A stretch of 64,000 nucleotides of DNA from Lysobacterales bacterium. GTDB lineage: Bacteria > Pseudomonadota > Gammaproteobacteria > Xanthomonadales > SZUA-5. Below are positions 54,828 to 62,216 of this stretch, in pieces; position 1 is the stretch's first letter, and each line of letters begins with the position of its first letter. Where the stretch lies: positions 66,399-130,398 of the forward strand of contig JABAQR010000031.1 in the NCBI GenBank assembly GCA_019187485.1, given 5' to 3'. The translations under genes and the position numbers were made by a program. The notes beneath the pieces were generated by a model. It was not told the origin of the DNA, ran no database searches, and saw nothing but the letters and a program-made list of their open reading frames with translations.

Positions 54828-55880
54828 TCAGCCGCGGCCCACGAAAAACTCGAGGATGTGCAAATGGTCCTCGTACAGTTGCGGACCCATCTCCAGCGCC
54901 TCGCCGAGGGCGATCCAGCGCGCCTTGTCGGCGTCGTCGCCGCCGCGCACCGGCGGCAGCTCGCCACTGACGAAGTCGAAGTGGAAGGCATGGGTAATGG
55001 TACGCCCGCGCAGGCTGCGCTCGGGGTGGTCGAAGACCTGGACCTGCTTCAGCGAGCCCTTCAGCACCGGCAGCGGCAGCTTCAGGCGGGTCTCTTCGCG
55101 CAGCTCGCGCAGGCAGGAATCGAGCAGCGTCTCCTGCGGGCCGACGAAGCCGCCCGGCAACGCCCACAGGCCCTTGCCGGGCTCGGCGCGCCGGCGCACC
55201 AGCAGCACATGCCCCGAGTGCACGACCACCGCGTCGGTGGTCACGAAGGTGGGCGGATAGGGCGCACGTTCCCAGGCCGCGCGGTACTGGCCGATGAACT
55301 GGTACTCGGCGACCAGTTGCGGAAAGGCCGGCGAGTTGCGCCTGAAGGCGTCCAGCATCTCGTGCACCGGCCCCGGCACGCTCGCGCGGATCAGCATCAG
55401 GCCGCCGTGCGAATCGACCTGGTTGGCCTCGAACAGATAACGCCGCAATTCGGTCGCGGACAGGGACTCGGTGTGCTTGACGTCGACCAGGCTCCACTGC
55501 GGGAACTCCCGCAGGTAGTAGCTGGAGGCGTCCTTGTCCTTGCCGATCAGGCCGATGCGCGGAGCTTCCGGCCGTTGCGGATCCTCGCCGATGGCCTCGG
55601 CGACCAGGCGTTGCACCGAGGCCACCCACAGGGCCTCGTTGTAGAGGTGGTCGCGCAGGCCGCGGATGCACAGGCGCGCCGTGTCCTGCGGAAAGGCGGC
55701 CTCGATCATGACCGCGCGCTCGGCGACGGTCCACGGGTTGCGGATGGTGCGCGGGGTGTCGGCCGAGCCGACCAGCACGATGACCTTGCGCGCGCGGCTC
55801 AGAGCCAGCCGCAAGACCGCGGCGTGGCCGTTGTGGAATGGCTCGAAACGGCCGATGAAGACCAGGTAGTCGAAGTCCAT
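54828..55880 (-). CDS. nadM: Bifunctional NMN adenylyltransferase / Nudix hydrolase
   Basis: The 350-residue protein fuses two domains. The N-terminal nucleotidyltransferase has GRFEPFHNGHA at 10-20 and ESLSATELRRYLFE, and makes NAD from nicotinamide mononucleotide and ATP. The C-terminal Nudix domain has the box GGFVGPQETLLDSCLRELRE with following EET, for hydrolysis of ADP-ribose or related pyrophosphates. This fusion is the known NadM-Nudix type. It precedes nadV and follows ssb by 128 bp. Confidence 0.95.
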   Translation of the reverse strand: MDFDYLVFIGRFEPFHNGHAAVLRLALSRARKVIVLVGSADTPRTIRNPWTVAERAVMIEAAFPQDTARLCIRGLRDHLYNEALWVASVQRLVAEAIGEDPQRPEAPRIGLIGKDKDASSYYLREFPQWSLVDVKHTESLSATELRRYLFEANQVDSHGGLMLIRASVPGPVHEMLDAFRRNSPAFPQLVAEYQFIGQYRAAWERAPYPPTFVTTDAVVVHSGHVLLVRRRAEPGKGLWALPGGFVGPQETLLDSCLRELREETRLKLPLPVLKGSLKQVQVFDHPERSLRGRTITHAFHFDFVSGELPPVRGGDDADKARWIALGEALEMGPQLYEDHLHILEFFVGRG

Positions 55881-55910
55881 GAGGCTCCCTCACGGCGATT
55901 GGAGAGGCCC

Positions 55911-55923
55911 GCGGTCTGTCCGC
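55911..55923 (-). promoter_or_regulatory. GCGGTCTGTCCGC element upstream of nadM
   Basis: The 13-base string is identical to the core of the hairpin at 54798-54816 in front of nadV. It lies 31 bp before the nadM ATG. A shared cis element for the two NAD-salvage genes is possible; it does not look like the NrtR operators I know. Confidence 0.35.
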
Positions 55924-56008
55924 AGGCGACCCTCACTGTACGCCCCGGCCGTCGCGCGTCAAGGCGCCGCCGCGGGGGCGTTGGCGAGCCTTCAGCTTCG
56001 CGCGCGGA

Positions 56009-56506
56009 TCAGAACGGGATGTCGTCTTCGAAGTCGTCCGGCGGCGGTGCTTCGTTGCGCGGCGCCGGGCGGTTGCCACCGCCGCCGCCACCGCCGCCAC
56101 CGCCCGCCGGTGCCCCGCTGCGCTGCGGGCGTTCGGACGGACCGCGGCCGCCCATGCCGCCACCACCTTCGCCGCCGCCGAGCATCTGCATCTCGTTCGC
56201 GACGATGTCGGTGGCGTAGCGCTCGACGCCTTCCTTGTCGGTGTACTTGTCGGTGCGCAGGCTGCCCTCGACGTACACCTGGCGGCCCTTCTTCAGGTAC
56301 TCGCCGGCGATCTCGGCCAACCGGCCGAAGAACTTCACGCGGTGCCACTCGGTGCGTTCGACGTTTTCGCCGGTCTGCTTGTCCTTCCAGCTTTCGCTGG
56401 TGGCGATGCGGATCGACGTGATCGCGCCGCCGTTGGCGGTGTAACGGGTCTCGGGGTCGGCTCCGAGGTTGCCGACCAGGATCACCTTGTTGACGCCTCT
56501 GGCCAT
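56009..56506 (-). CDS. ssb: Single-stranded DNA-binding protein
   Basis: The 165-residue protein has an OB fold at 1-110 ([39 protein letters not shown]), a glycine-rich linker with a run of ten or more Gly near 132-143, and the acidic protein-interaction tip DDFEDDIPF. It binds single-stranded DNA in replication, repair and recombination and recruits partners through the tip. It is the first gene before nadM-nadV on this strand and is divergent from ispB across 120 bp. Confidence 0.97.
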   Translation of the reverse strand: MARGVNKVILVGNLGADPETRYTANGGAITSIRIATSESWKDKQTGENVERTEWHRVKFFGRLAEIAGEYLKKGRQVYVEGSLRTDKYTDKEGVERYATDIVANEMQMLGGGEGGGGMGGRGPSERPQRSGAPAGGGGGGGGGGNRPAPRNEAPPPDDFEDDIPF

Positions 56507-56614
56507 GGTGCTTCCCTGCTGTGGTTGCGGTAAGACCCACCATACTAGCCGCTGTGGCCACGCCGCATCCGATCCCCACCCGTCCCCTTGTCGGAAAACT
56601 CCGAGGCGCGCCCC

Positions 56615-56620
56615 TATACT
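56615..56620 (+). promoter_or_regulatory. TATACT -10 box placing ispB on a leaderless transcript
   Basis: TATACT is followed after six bases by the ispB ATG at 56627. A transcript from this box would begin at or next to the start codon. No Shine-Dalgarno at normal spacing is seen (only GGTGA touching the ATG). The -35 is weak. Confidence 0.4.
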
Positions 56621-56626
56621 GGTGAA

Positions 56627-57649
56627 ATGGATGTCATCGCCCCCCACGTCGCAGCCGATCCGGCGGCTGCGGCGGCCCAGCGTTTTGCCGCGATCGTGCG
56701 CCTGGCGGCGGCCGATATGGCACGCGTGGATGCGCTGATCCGGCATGAACTGCGCTCCGATGTGGTGCTGATCAACCAGATTGGCGACCACATCGTCGGT
56801 GCCGGCGGCAAACGCCTGCGGCCGCTGCTGGTGTTGCTCAGCGCGCGCACGAACGTCGAGGAACCACAGACGGGGGCGATCGCACTGGCCGCGATCATCG
56901 AGTTCATTCACACCGCGACCCTGCTGCACGACGATGTGGTCGACGAGTCCGGTCTGCGTCGCGGGCGCCAGACCGCGAACGCGCTGTGGGGCAACGCCGC
57001 GAGTGTGCTGGTCGGCGATTTTCTGTATTCGCGCGCCTTCCAGATGATGGTTGGACTGGACCGCATGACCATCATGCGCGTACTCGCCGACACCACCAAC
57101 GCGATTGCCGAAGGCGAGGTGCTGCAACTGTTGCACATGGGCGACCCGGACCTCACCGAGGCGCGCTACTTCGAAGTGATCCGGCGCAAGACCGCGATCC
57201 TGTTCGCCGCCGCATGCCGTCTGGGCGGCCTGGTTGCCGGCCTCGACGATTCCCGCCAGGACGCTCTGCATCGTTACGGTATGGCGCTTGGCATCGCCTT
57301 CCAGATCGCCGACGACGTGCTGGACTACGTCGGCGATGCGGCGGCGATCGGCAAGAACCTCGGCGACGACCTCGCCGAAGGCAAGACCACGCTGCCGCTG
57401 ATCATCGCCCAGCGGCGCGCTGGCACGGCCCAGGTCGAAGTACTGCGCAGCGCGATCCGCAAAGGCGATCGCAGCGCCCTGCCGGCCGTGATCGCGGCGA
57501 TCCGCGACACCGACGCACTCGAGGGTGCGATCGCCCAGGCACGCGAGCATGCAGCGGCGGCGCGCCGCGAACTGCAGTCGCTGAGCTCGTCGGTCTGGCG
57601 CAACGCGCTCGCCGATCTGGCCGATTATTCGGTGCAACGCTTCCTCTGA
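56627..57649 (+). CDS. ispB: Octaprenyl (polyprenyl) diphosphate synthase
   Basis: The ATG at 56627 gives 340 residues; an upstream TTG at 56588 would precede the TATACT box and is unlikely. [14 protein letters not shown], the first Asp-rich motif LLHDDVVDE (near 102-106), [13 protein letters not shown] and the second motif [10 protein letters not shown] (near 229) are typical of long-chain trans-prenyl synthases. The product is the ubiquinone side chain. The gene is divergent from ssb and ends 75 bp before the cytochrome gene. Confidence 0.95.
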   Translation: MDVIAPHVAADPAAAAAQRFAAIVRLAAADMARVDALIRHELRSDVVLINQIGDHIVGAGGKRLRPLLVLLSARTNVEEPQTGAIALAAIIEFIHTATLLHDDVVDESGLRRGRQTANALWGNAASVLVGDFLYSRAFQMMVGLDRMTIMRVLADTTNAIAEGEVLQLLHMGDPDLTEARYFEVIRRKTAILFAAACRLGGLVAGLDDSRQDALHRYGMALGIAFQIADDVLDYVGDAAAIGKNLGDDLAEGKTTLPLIIAQRRAGTAQVEVLRSAIRKGDRSALPAVIAAIRDTDALEGAIAQAREHAAAARRELQSLSSSVWRNALADLADYSVQRFL

Positions 57650-57724
57650 GACGCCGCTCGCGCTGCCTCCAAAGGCCGCGCAGGCATCGTAGACTGCACG
57701 CCCTGTTCGCCCGGAGTGTCATCG

Positions 57725-58171
57725 ATGCGCGCCATGCTGCCGCTGTCCCTCGCCCTGCTGCTCGCGTCCGGTCAGACGCCCGCACAGACCAAGCCCGAGG
57801 ACGTGATCCGCTACCGCAAGGCGCAGTACACGGTGCTGCTGTGGAACTGGATGCCGCTGAACGCGATGGTGCGCGACCGCATTCCCTTCGACGCGGCCGA
57901 GTTCACGCGTCGCGCCGAGCGCATCGCCACAGTGCCGCCGCAGTTGCTCGAAGGCTTTGCGGAGGGCTCGGGGGAAGGCGCGCCGACCGATGCCCGGCCC
58001 GAGATCTGGAAGGACTTCGCCGATTTCACGGCGAAGATGAAAGACCTCGAACGCGAAACCGCCGCACTCGCGAAGATCGCTCGCGGCGGCGACGAAGCCG
58101 CGATGCGCGCCCAGTTCGCGAAGACCGGTCAGGCCTGCAAGGCCTGCCACGACAAGTACAAGGCCGAGTAG
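57725..58171 (+). CDS. Cytochrome c' (class II), periplasmic
   Basis: The 148-residue product has a signal peptide (MLPLSLALLLASGQTPAQ) and a single heme-binding CKACH near the C-terminus (Cys138, Cys141, His142), the arrangement of class II cytochromes c'. The body is helical, with RKAQYTVLLWNWMPLNAMVR as helix A. Cytochromes c' bind NO or CO and may protect from nitrosative stress; some class II members are electron carriers. The predicted sixth position is occupied by Leu/Met-rich helix A but cannot be settled by eye. It is followed by a hairpin repeat. Confidence 0.9.
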   Translation: MRAMLPLSLALLLASGQTPAQTKPEDVIRYRKAQYTVLLWNWMPLNAMVRDRIPFDAAEFTRRAERIATVPPQLLEGFAEGSGEGAPTDARPEIWKDFADFTAKMKDLERETAALAKIARGGDEAAMRAQFAKTGQACKACHDKYKAE

Positions 58172-58186
58172 TCCGGCCCCGTCCCG

Positions 58187-58266
58187 TTCAAACGCGAAGA
58201 CGCAGAGGACGCGGAGAAGAGCACGAACCTGCTTTTTTCCGCGTCCTCCGCGTCTTCGCGTTTGAA
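58187..58266. repeat. Inverted repeat with 29-bp arms built from ACGCAGAG/GACGCGGA units
   Basis: TTCAAACGCGAAGACGCAGA and onward to 58215 pairs with 58238-58266, ending CTTCGCGTTTGAA, with one mismatch in 29. The loop is 22 bases and includes TTTTTT. It follows the cytochrome c' stop by 15 bp, so it may also serve as terminator. It resembles the larger hairpin at 13532-13644. Confidence 0.85.
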
Positions 58267-58348
58267 GCGCCAGCTTGCGAGCGACCTGTGCGCTGCATGC
58301 GCAAAGCACCCGACCATGACTTCCGTCCTGCTTGTTTGATGGTCATGT

Positions 58349-58372
58349 GGTGTTATAGTTGACTACAACACC
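58349..58372 (+). promoter_or_regulatory. YtrA-type operator GGTG-N16-CACC overlapping the promoter
   Basis: GGTGTTATAGTTGACTACAA followed by CACC is a near-perfect palindrome (GTGTTATAGTT against GTGTTGTAGTC on the other strand). It has exactly GGTG, 16 bases and CACC, the pattern I recall for a YtrA-like GntR regulator of Xanthomonas. The -10 box TATAGT (58354-58359) lies inside it, with TTGTTT 16 bp upstream. Binding would block RNA polymerase. It stands 33 bp before the first gene of the GntR/ABC operon. Confidence 0.75.
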
Positions 58373-58404
58373 AGCGCATCCCGCTGGAGCTGCAGGAGCA
58401 AGCC

Positions 58405-58746
58405 ATGCGCAACCGTACCCTGTCCGACCTGATCCTCGCGATCGCCCTCGGCCTGTGCGTCGCCGCCGTCGCCGGCGAACACCGCCAGCCGACCGCCGAA
58501 ATCGCGATCCCGCCCGCCGCCATCCACCCGCACAGCGTCGCCGACGGCGCCCGCGCGCTGGCGATGGCGGTGCTGTGGAGCCGCGATGCCAACGAACATG
58601 CGGCGAAGTCCATGCGCGGTGCCGATCGCATCGAGACGCCCGTTCGCGCCGCGGACACAGCGCTGGAACACGCCGCACTCGCCGCCGGACGCGCCGCCAG
58701 CAGCGTCGACATGCCCTTCATCTCCTTCGGCGGCGCCGCGGAGTAA
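58405..58746 (+). CDS. Small exported protein of unknown function, first in YtrA-like operon
   Basis: ATG 58405 follows AGGAGC at good spacing. The 113-residue product has a signal peptide (LILAIALGLCVAAVAG). The rest is short, Ala-rich, with two His and several Arg/Asp, and no cysteines after the signal. I recognise no family. It lies six bases before the GntR gene and downstream of the operator, so it is coregulated with an ABC transporter and may be its periplasmic partner or client. Confidence 0.75.
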   Translation: MRNRTLSDLILAIALGLCVAAVAGEHRQPTAEIAIPPAAIHPHSVADGARALAMAVLWSRDANEHAAKSMRGADRIETPVRAADTALEHAALAAGRAASSVDMPFISFGGAAE

Positions 58747-58752
58747 GTGGCC

Positions 58753-59109
58753 ATGGTCCAGGCGTGGAACGACTCGGTGCCGATCTATCGCCAACTGCGC
58801 GACCGCGTGGTGGCGATGATCCTCGACGGCGAACTCCCGGAGGGCGAGGCGGTGCCGTCGGTGCGCCAGGTCGCGGTGGACTACCAGATCAACCCGCTGA
58901 CGGTTTCCAAGGCCTACCAGGACCTGGTCGATGAAGACCTGCTGGAGAAGCGCCGCGGACTCGGCCTGTTCGTCCGCGAGGGCGCGCGCACACGCCTGCT
59001 CGAGATCGAGCGCAGGCGCTTCCTGCGCGAGGAATGGCCATTGCTCAGGGCACGCCTGGCCCGACTCGACCTCGACATCGGCAAGTTGTTGAACATGGGG
59101 GATGCATGA
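58753..59109 (+). CDS. GntR-family transcriptional regulator, YtrA subfamily
   Basis: ATG 58753 lies nine bases after GGAG; the GTG at 58747 is too close to it. The 118-residue protein has a GntR winged helix: PIYRQLRDRVVAMILDGELP, EGEAVPSVRQVAVDYQINPL and TVSKAYQDLVDEDLLEKRRG, then a short C-terminal helix pair in place of a ligand domain. This short form is the YtrA subfamily. It overlaps the ABC ATPase gene (ATGA). Autorepression through the operator at 58349-58372 is inferred from the site and the family. Confidence 0.93.
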   Translation: MVQAWNDSVPIYRQLRDRVVAMILDGELPEGEAVPSVRQVAVDYQINPLTVSKAYQDLVDEDLLEKRRGLGLFVREGARTRLLEIERRRFLREEWPLLRARLARLDLDIGKLLNMGDA

Positions 59110-59963
59110 ACGCGGTGATCGAATCCACCGGCCTTTCCAAACGTTACAAGGACAAGCAGGCGCTCGACCGCTGCGACTTCCGTGTCGAAGCCGGCCGGAT
59201 CGTCGGCCTGATCGGCCCGAACGGCGCCGGCAAGACCACCGCGCTGAAGGCGATTCTCGGGCTGACCCACTACGAGGGCCGGCTGTCGGTGCTCGGCTAC
59301 GACCCTTTCAGCCAGCGCCACCAGTTGATGCAGGAAGTCTGCTTCATCGCCGACGTCGCGATCCTGCCACGCTGGATCCGCGTGTCCGAGGCGATCCGTT
59401 ACGTCGAGGGCGTGCATCCGCGCTTCGACCGCGCCAAGTGCGAGCGCTTCCTGGCCGCCACCCAGATCAAGCAGACCAGCCGCGTGCGCGAGCTGTCCAA
59501 GGGCATGATCGCGCAGTTGCACCTGGCGCTGGTGATGGCGATCGACGCGCGCTTGCTGGTGCTCGACGAGCCCACGCTCGGCCTCGACATCCTCTATCGG
59601 CGGCGCTTCTACGAGCAGTTGCTGAACGACTACTTCGACGAGTCGCGCACCATCCTCGTGACCACCCACCAGGTGGAGGAGATCGAGCACATTCTGACCG
59701 ATCTGCTGTTCATCAAGGACGGCCGGATCGCGTTGTCGGCGACCATGGACGAGGTCGCCGAGCGCTACATCCAGGTGCTGGTGGGCGCCGACAAGGCAGA
59801 CGCTGCGCGCGCGCAACGGCCGATCGCCGAACGCAAGATGCTCGGCAAGAGCGCCTTCCTGTTCGACGGCCTGCCGCGCGAACGCGCGCAGGAGTTCGGC
59901 GAGGTGCACCAGGTGGGCGTGGCCGATTTGTTCGTCGCGGTGATGGGTGGAGGTGTGCAGTGA
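59106..59963 (+). CDS. ABC transporter ATP-binding protein (YtrB-like)
   Basis: The 285-residue protein has Walker A GPNGAGKTT at 37-45, Walker B LLVLDEPTLGLD and the switch His in TTHQ. The signature reads ELSKGMIAQLHLAL, with LSKGM for LSGGQ, a variant common in CcmA-like exporters. The C-terminal 90 residues are an extension of unknown role. It overlaps the GntR gene and the permease gene by four bases each, a tightly coupled operon. It should power export by the ABC-2 permease next to it. Confidence 0.94.
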   Translation: MNAVIESTGLSKRYKDKQALDRCDFRVEAGRIVGLIGPNGAGKTTALKAILGLTHYEGRLSVLGYDPFSQRHQLMQEVCFIADVAILPRWIRVSEAIRYVEGVHPRFDRAKCERFLAATQIKQTSRVRELSKGMIAQLHLALVMAIDARLLVLDEPTLGLDILYRRRFYEQLLNDYFDESRTILVTTHQVEEIEHILTDLLFIKDGRIALSATMDEVAERYIQVLVGADKADAARAQRPIAERKMLGKSAFLFDGLPRERAQEFGEVHQVGVADLFVAVMGGGVQ

Positions 59964-60934
59964 GCAATGTCGCAAGAACCTTCAGCACCCTGATCCAGCG
60001 CGAGATCTGGGAACACCGCAGCGGCTTCATCTGGACGCCGCTGGTGATCGGCGGCGTGTTGCTGGTCTTCCTCGTGCTCGGCGCCGGCAGCGCCTTCTTC
60101 TGGCAGCTCAAGATCGAGGGCGCCGATGCCGTGGCCGAGGGCGCGCTCAAGCTTGCGGAGACCCAGGTGCCGGCGGACAAGCTGCGCCTCGGCGTCGATG
60201 CCTTCCTGTGGTCGACCGCGCTGATGTGGCAGTCGGTGCTGTTCATCGTGCTGTTCTTCTACTGCATCGGCAGCCTGTACGACGACCGCCGCGACCGTTC
60301 GGTGCTGTTCTGGAAGTCGATGCCGGTTTCCGACCTTGAAACCGTCGCCAGCAAGGTGGTGTCCGCCTGCTTCGTCGCGCCGCTGTTCATGATCGCGGCG
60401 ATGGCGATCGGCCAGATCGTGCTGCTGCTGGCCGGCGGACTGATCGTCATCGCGCACGGCGGCAGCGCCTGGAAGCTGGTGTGGGCACACACCAATCCCT
60501 TCCCGGTGTGGAGCCAGTTCATCGCCGTGCAGGGGGTGCAAGCGCTGTACCTGCTGCCGCTGTACGGCTGGCTGATGCTGGCCAGTGCCTTCGCCCGCGG
60601 CAAGCCTTTCCTGTGGGCGGTGCTGCCGCCGGTGGTGTTCGCGATCATGGAATCCTTCATGGCCTTCACCACCAAGATGACCTTCAGCAAGGTGATCTGG
60701 GAGTTCATCCTGAGTCGCTTCGCCGCCGGCGTCGCGCCGATCACCTTCCAGGCGAACTTCGACGACGATTCATCGATGCAGGCCGGATTCGCGGGCACCC
60801 GCTTCGCCGCGAACTTCTCCGACGTGCTCGGTCGCCTGGGCACCGCCGACCTGTGGATCGGCGTCGGCATCGGCCTGGCCTTCCTCGCCGGCGCGGTGTG
60901 GCTGCGACGTTATCGCGATGAATCGACCAGCTGA
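59960..60934 (+). CDS. ABC-2 type permease
   Basis: A GTG start at 59960 overlaps the ATPase stop (GTGA). The 324-residue product has six or so transmembrane helices, for example WTPLVIGGVLLVFLVLGAGS, SVLFIVLFFYCIGSLYDDRR and GIGLAFLAGAVWLRRY, and the cytoplasmic RDRSVLFWKSMPVSDLE coupling loop typical of ABC-2 exporters. It is the last gene of the operon; the substrate is not known. In Bacillus, YtrA-controlled ABC systems respond to cell-wall antibiotics; transfer of that role here is speculation. Confidence 0.9.
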   Translation: MSNVARTFSTLIQREIWEHRSGFIWTPLVIGGVLLVFLVLGAGSAFFWQLKIEGADAVAEGALKLAETQVPADKLRLGVDAFLWSTALMWQSVLFIVLFFYCIGSLYDDRRDRSVLFWKSMPVSDLETVASKVVSACFVAPLFMIAAMAIGQIVLLLAGGLIVIAHGGSAWKLVWAHTNPFPVWSQFIAVQGVQALYLLPLYGWLMLASAFARGKPFLWAVLPPVVFAIMESFMAFTTKMTFSKVIWEFILSRFAAGVAPITFQANFDDDSSMQAGFAGTRFAANFSDVLGRLGTADLWIGVGIGLAFLAGAVWLRRYRDESTS

Positions 60935-61001
60935 GGGAGTGCGCGATGCACGAACCCGTCCCGACGGACATGGCCGCCTGTACGGAACCGGATTTTCGGG
61001 A

Positions 61002-61031
61002 TTGCCAAATCCAGAGCCGCACCACTATAGT
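61002..61031 (+). promoter_or_regulatory. Promoter of tRNA-Pro
   Basis: TTGCCA (61002-61007) and TATAGT (61026-61031) are spaced 18 bp. The predicted start is about 9 bases before the tRNA. GC-rich bases follow the -10 box, as in stringent promoters. Confidence 0.65.
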
Positions 61032-61046
61032 GCGCGGCTCTCCCAT

Positions 61047-61123
<77 letters not shown>

Positions 61124-61126
61124 ATG

Positions 61127-61173
61127 AGTGCTTGAAATTCAAGCACTTTGGACGCCCCGCCAGTCGGGGCGTC
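61127..61173 (+). terminator. Tandem hairpins after tRNA-Pro
   Basis: AGTGCTTGAA-A-TTCAAGCACT (61127-61147) is a perfect 10-bp stem followed by TTTG. GACGCCCCG-CCAGT-CGGGGCGTC (61151-61173) is a perfect 9-bp stem with a weak T-rich tail. Together they probably end the tRNA transcript. The next 243 bp hold nothing I can identify. Confidence 0.7.
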
Positions 61174-61416
61174 GTTGTGTCCGGAGTCCGTCGTTGCCGG
61201 GCAGGTGCGGGCGGTTGGAGCCATCCCACCACCATCGCGTGCCACTCGCGGTTTCACCGAACTGCGAGCACGACGAGTCGCAGGGTGTAGCGACCTTTTG
61301 CAACGCGCCGGGTGGCTTCGCAATGGTGCCCGATGCGCTGGCCCGGAGGCTCCCGCCGTGCCGCGCGCCGATCGAAAGCCTTGCACCACAGGAACTACCC
61401 GATGGCTCGATCGCGG

Positions 61417-61791
61417 TCACCTGGCGTCCGCCAGAAGCAGGAAGGGCACCGCGATCGTCAGCGCGATCAGCAGCAGGGCCGCGGACAGCTTCAGCAGCAT
61501 GCTCCGAGGATCGGCGCGCAGCTCGCTGATGAAGGTCGGCGCGAGGTTCGCGCGTACCGCCGCCGCGCGCTCGGCACGCACCCGCTCGCAGCGCCGACGC
61601 TGATAGTCGTCGAGCAACGCCTTGACCTCGGCCGCCCGCTCGAGGTCGCGCAACCAGATGCCACCGGCCGAAATCCCCCAGAAACCCGACTGGGTTTCGT
61701 ACCAGTCGAGCGCGTGCGCATCCAGCAGCGCGCGGATCTCCTCTGCCTCGTCGTCCTCGGCCAGTCGCAGGTTCAGCAGCAGCTTCGGCAT
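61417..61791 (-). CDS. DUF6164-like small membrane protein
   Basis: The 124-residue product starts with a short alpha/beta domain (LLLNLRLAEDDEAEEIRALL, TQSGFWGISAGGIWLRD), a charged helix and one C-terminal transmembrane helix (ALLLIALTIAVPFLLL). The N-terminal part resembles small signal-transducing or DUF2007-like domains, and the overall layout fits DUF6164. Its ATG shares one base with the hslR stop (TGATG), so it is coupled to hslR. Function unknown. Confidence 0.8.
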   Translation of the reverse strand: MPKLLLNLRLAEDDEAEEIRALLDAHALDWYETQSGFWGISAGGIWLRDLERAAEVKALLDDYQRRRCERVRAERAAAVRANLAPTFISELRADPRSMLLKLSAALLLIALTIAVPFLLLADAR

Positions 61792-62204
61792 CAGTCGGCA
61801 TCGCCGGGGAAGTCGCGACGATGTGCACGCTCGAAGGCGACGATGTCGCGCCGGTCGCGCTTGCTCGGTCGTCCCTCCGGTGGCTGGTAGGCCAACCGCG
61901 ACAGTCGCTGCGCCTCGCGCTCGCGTTCGCGGCGGGCGATGCTCTCCGAGGTTTCCTGGTACAGAGAGGCGGCGACCGCGGCAGACCCGCGCTGATCCGA
62001 GAGCGCCATCACCACGACTTCCAGTCGCTCGTTGCCGCGGCTGATCATCACCCTGTCTCCGGGATGCAGCGCCTTCGCGGGTTTGCAGCGTGCGCCGTTG
62101 ACTTCGATCTTGCCGCCGTCGATGGCCTGCTTGGCGAGCGAGCGCGTCTTGTAGAAACGCGCCGCCCACAGCCATTGGTCGGCGCGCACCGAGGCTGCGT
62201 TCAC
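61791..62204 (-). CDS. hslR: Heat-shock protein 15 (S4-domain ribosome-rescue factor)
   Basis: The 137-residue protein has an S4 RNA-binding domain (VRADQWLWAARFYKTRSLA, GKIEVNGARCKPAKALHPGD) and a basic C-terminal tail with RLAYQPPEGRPSKRDRRDI, the Hsp15 signature. Hsp15 binds free 50S subunits with stalled nascent chains and helps recycling after heat shock. It starts 12 bp after htpG, another heat-shock gene, so both are probably induced together. Confidence 0.93.
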   Translation of the reverse strand: MNAASVRADQWLWAARFYKTRSLAKQAIDGGKIEVNGARCKPAKALHPGDRVMISRGNERLEVVVMALSDQRGSAAVAASLYQETSESIARREREREAQRLSRLAYQPPEGRPSKRDRRDIVAFERAHRRDFPGDAD

Positions 62205-62216
62205 CCGGGCAATCCG

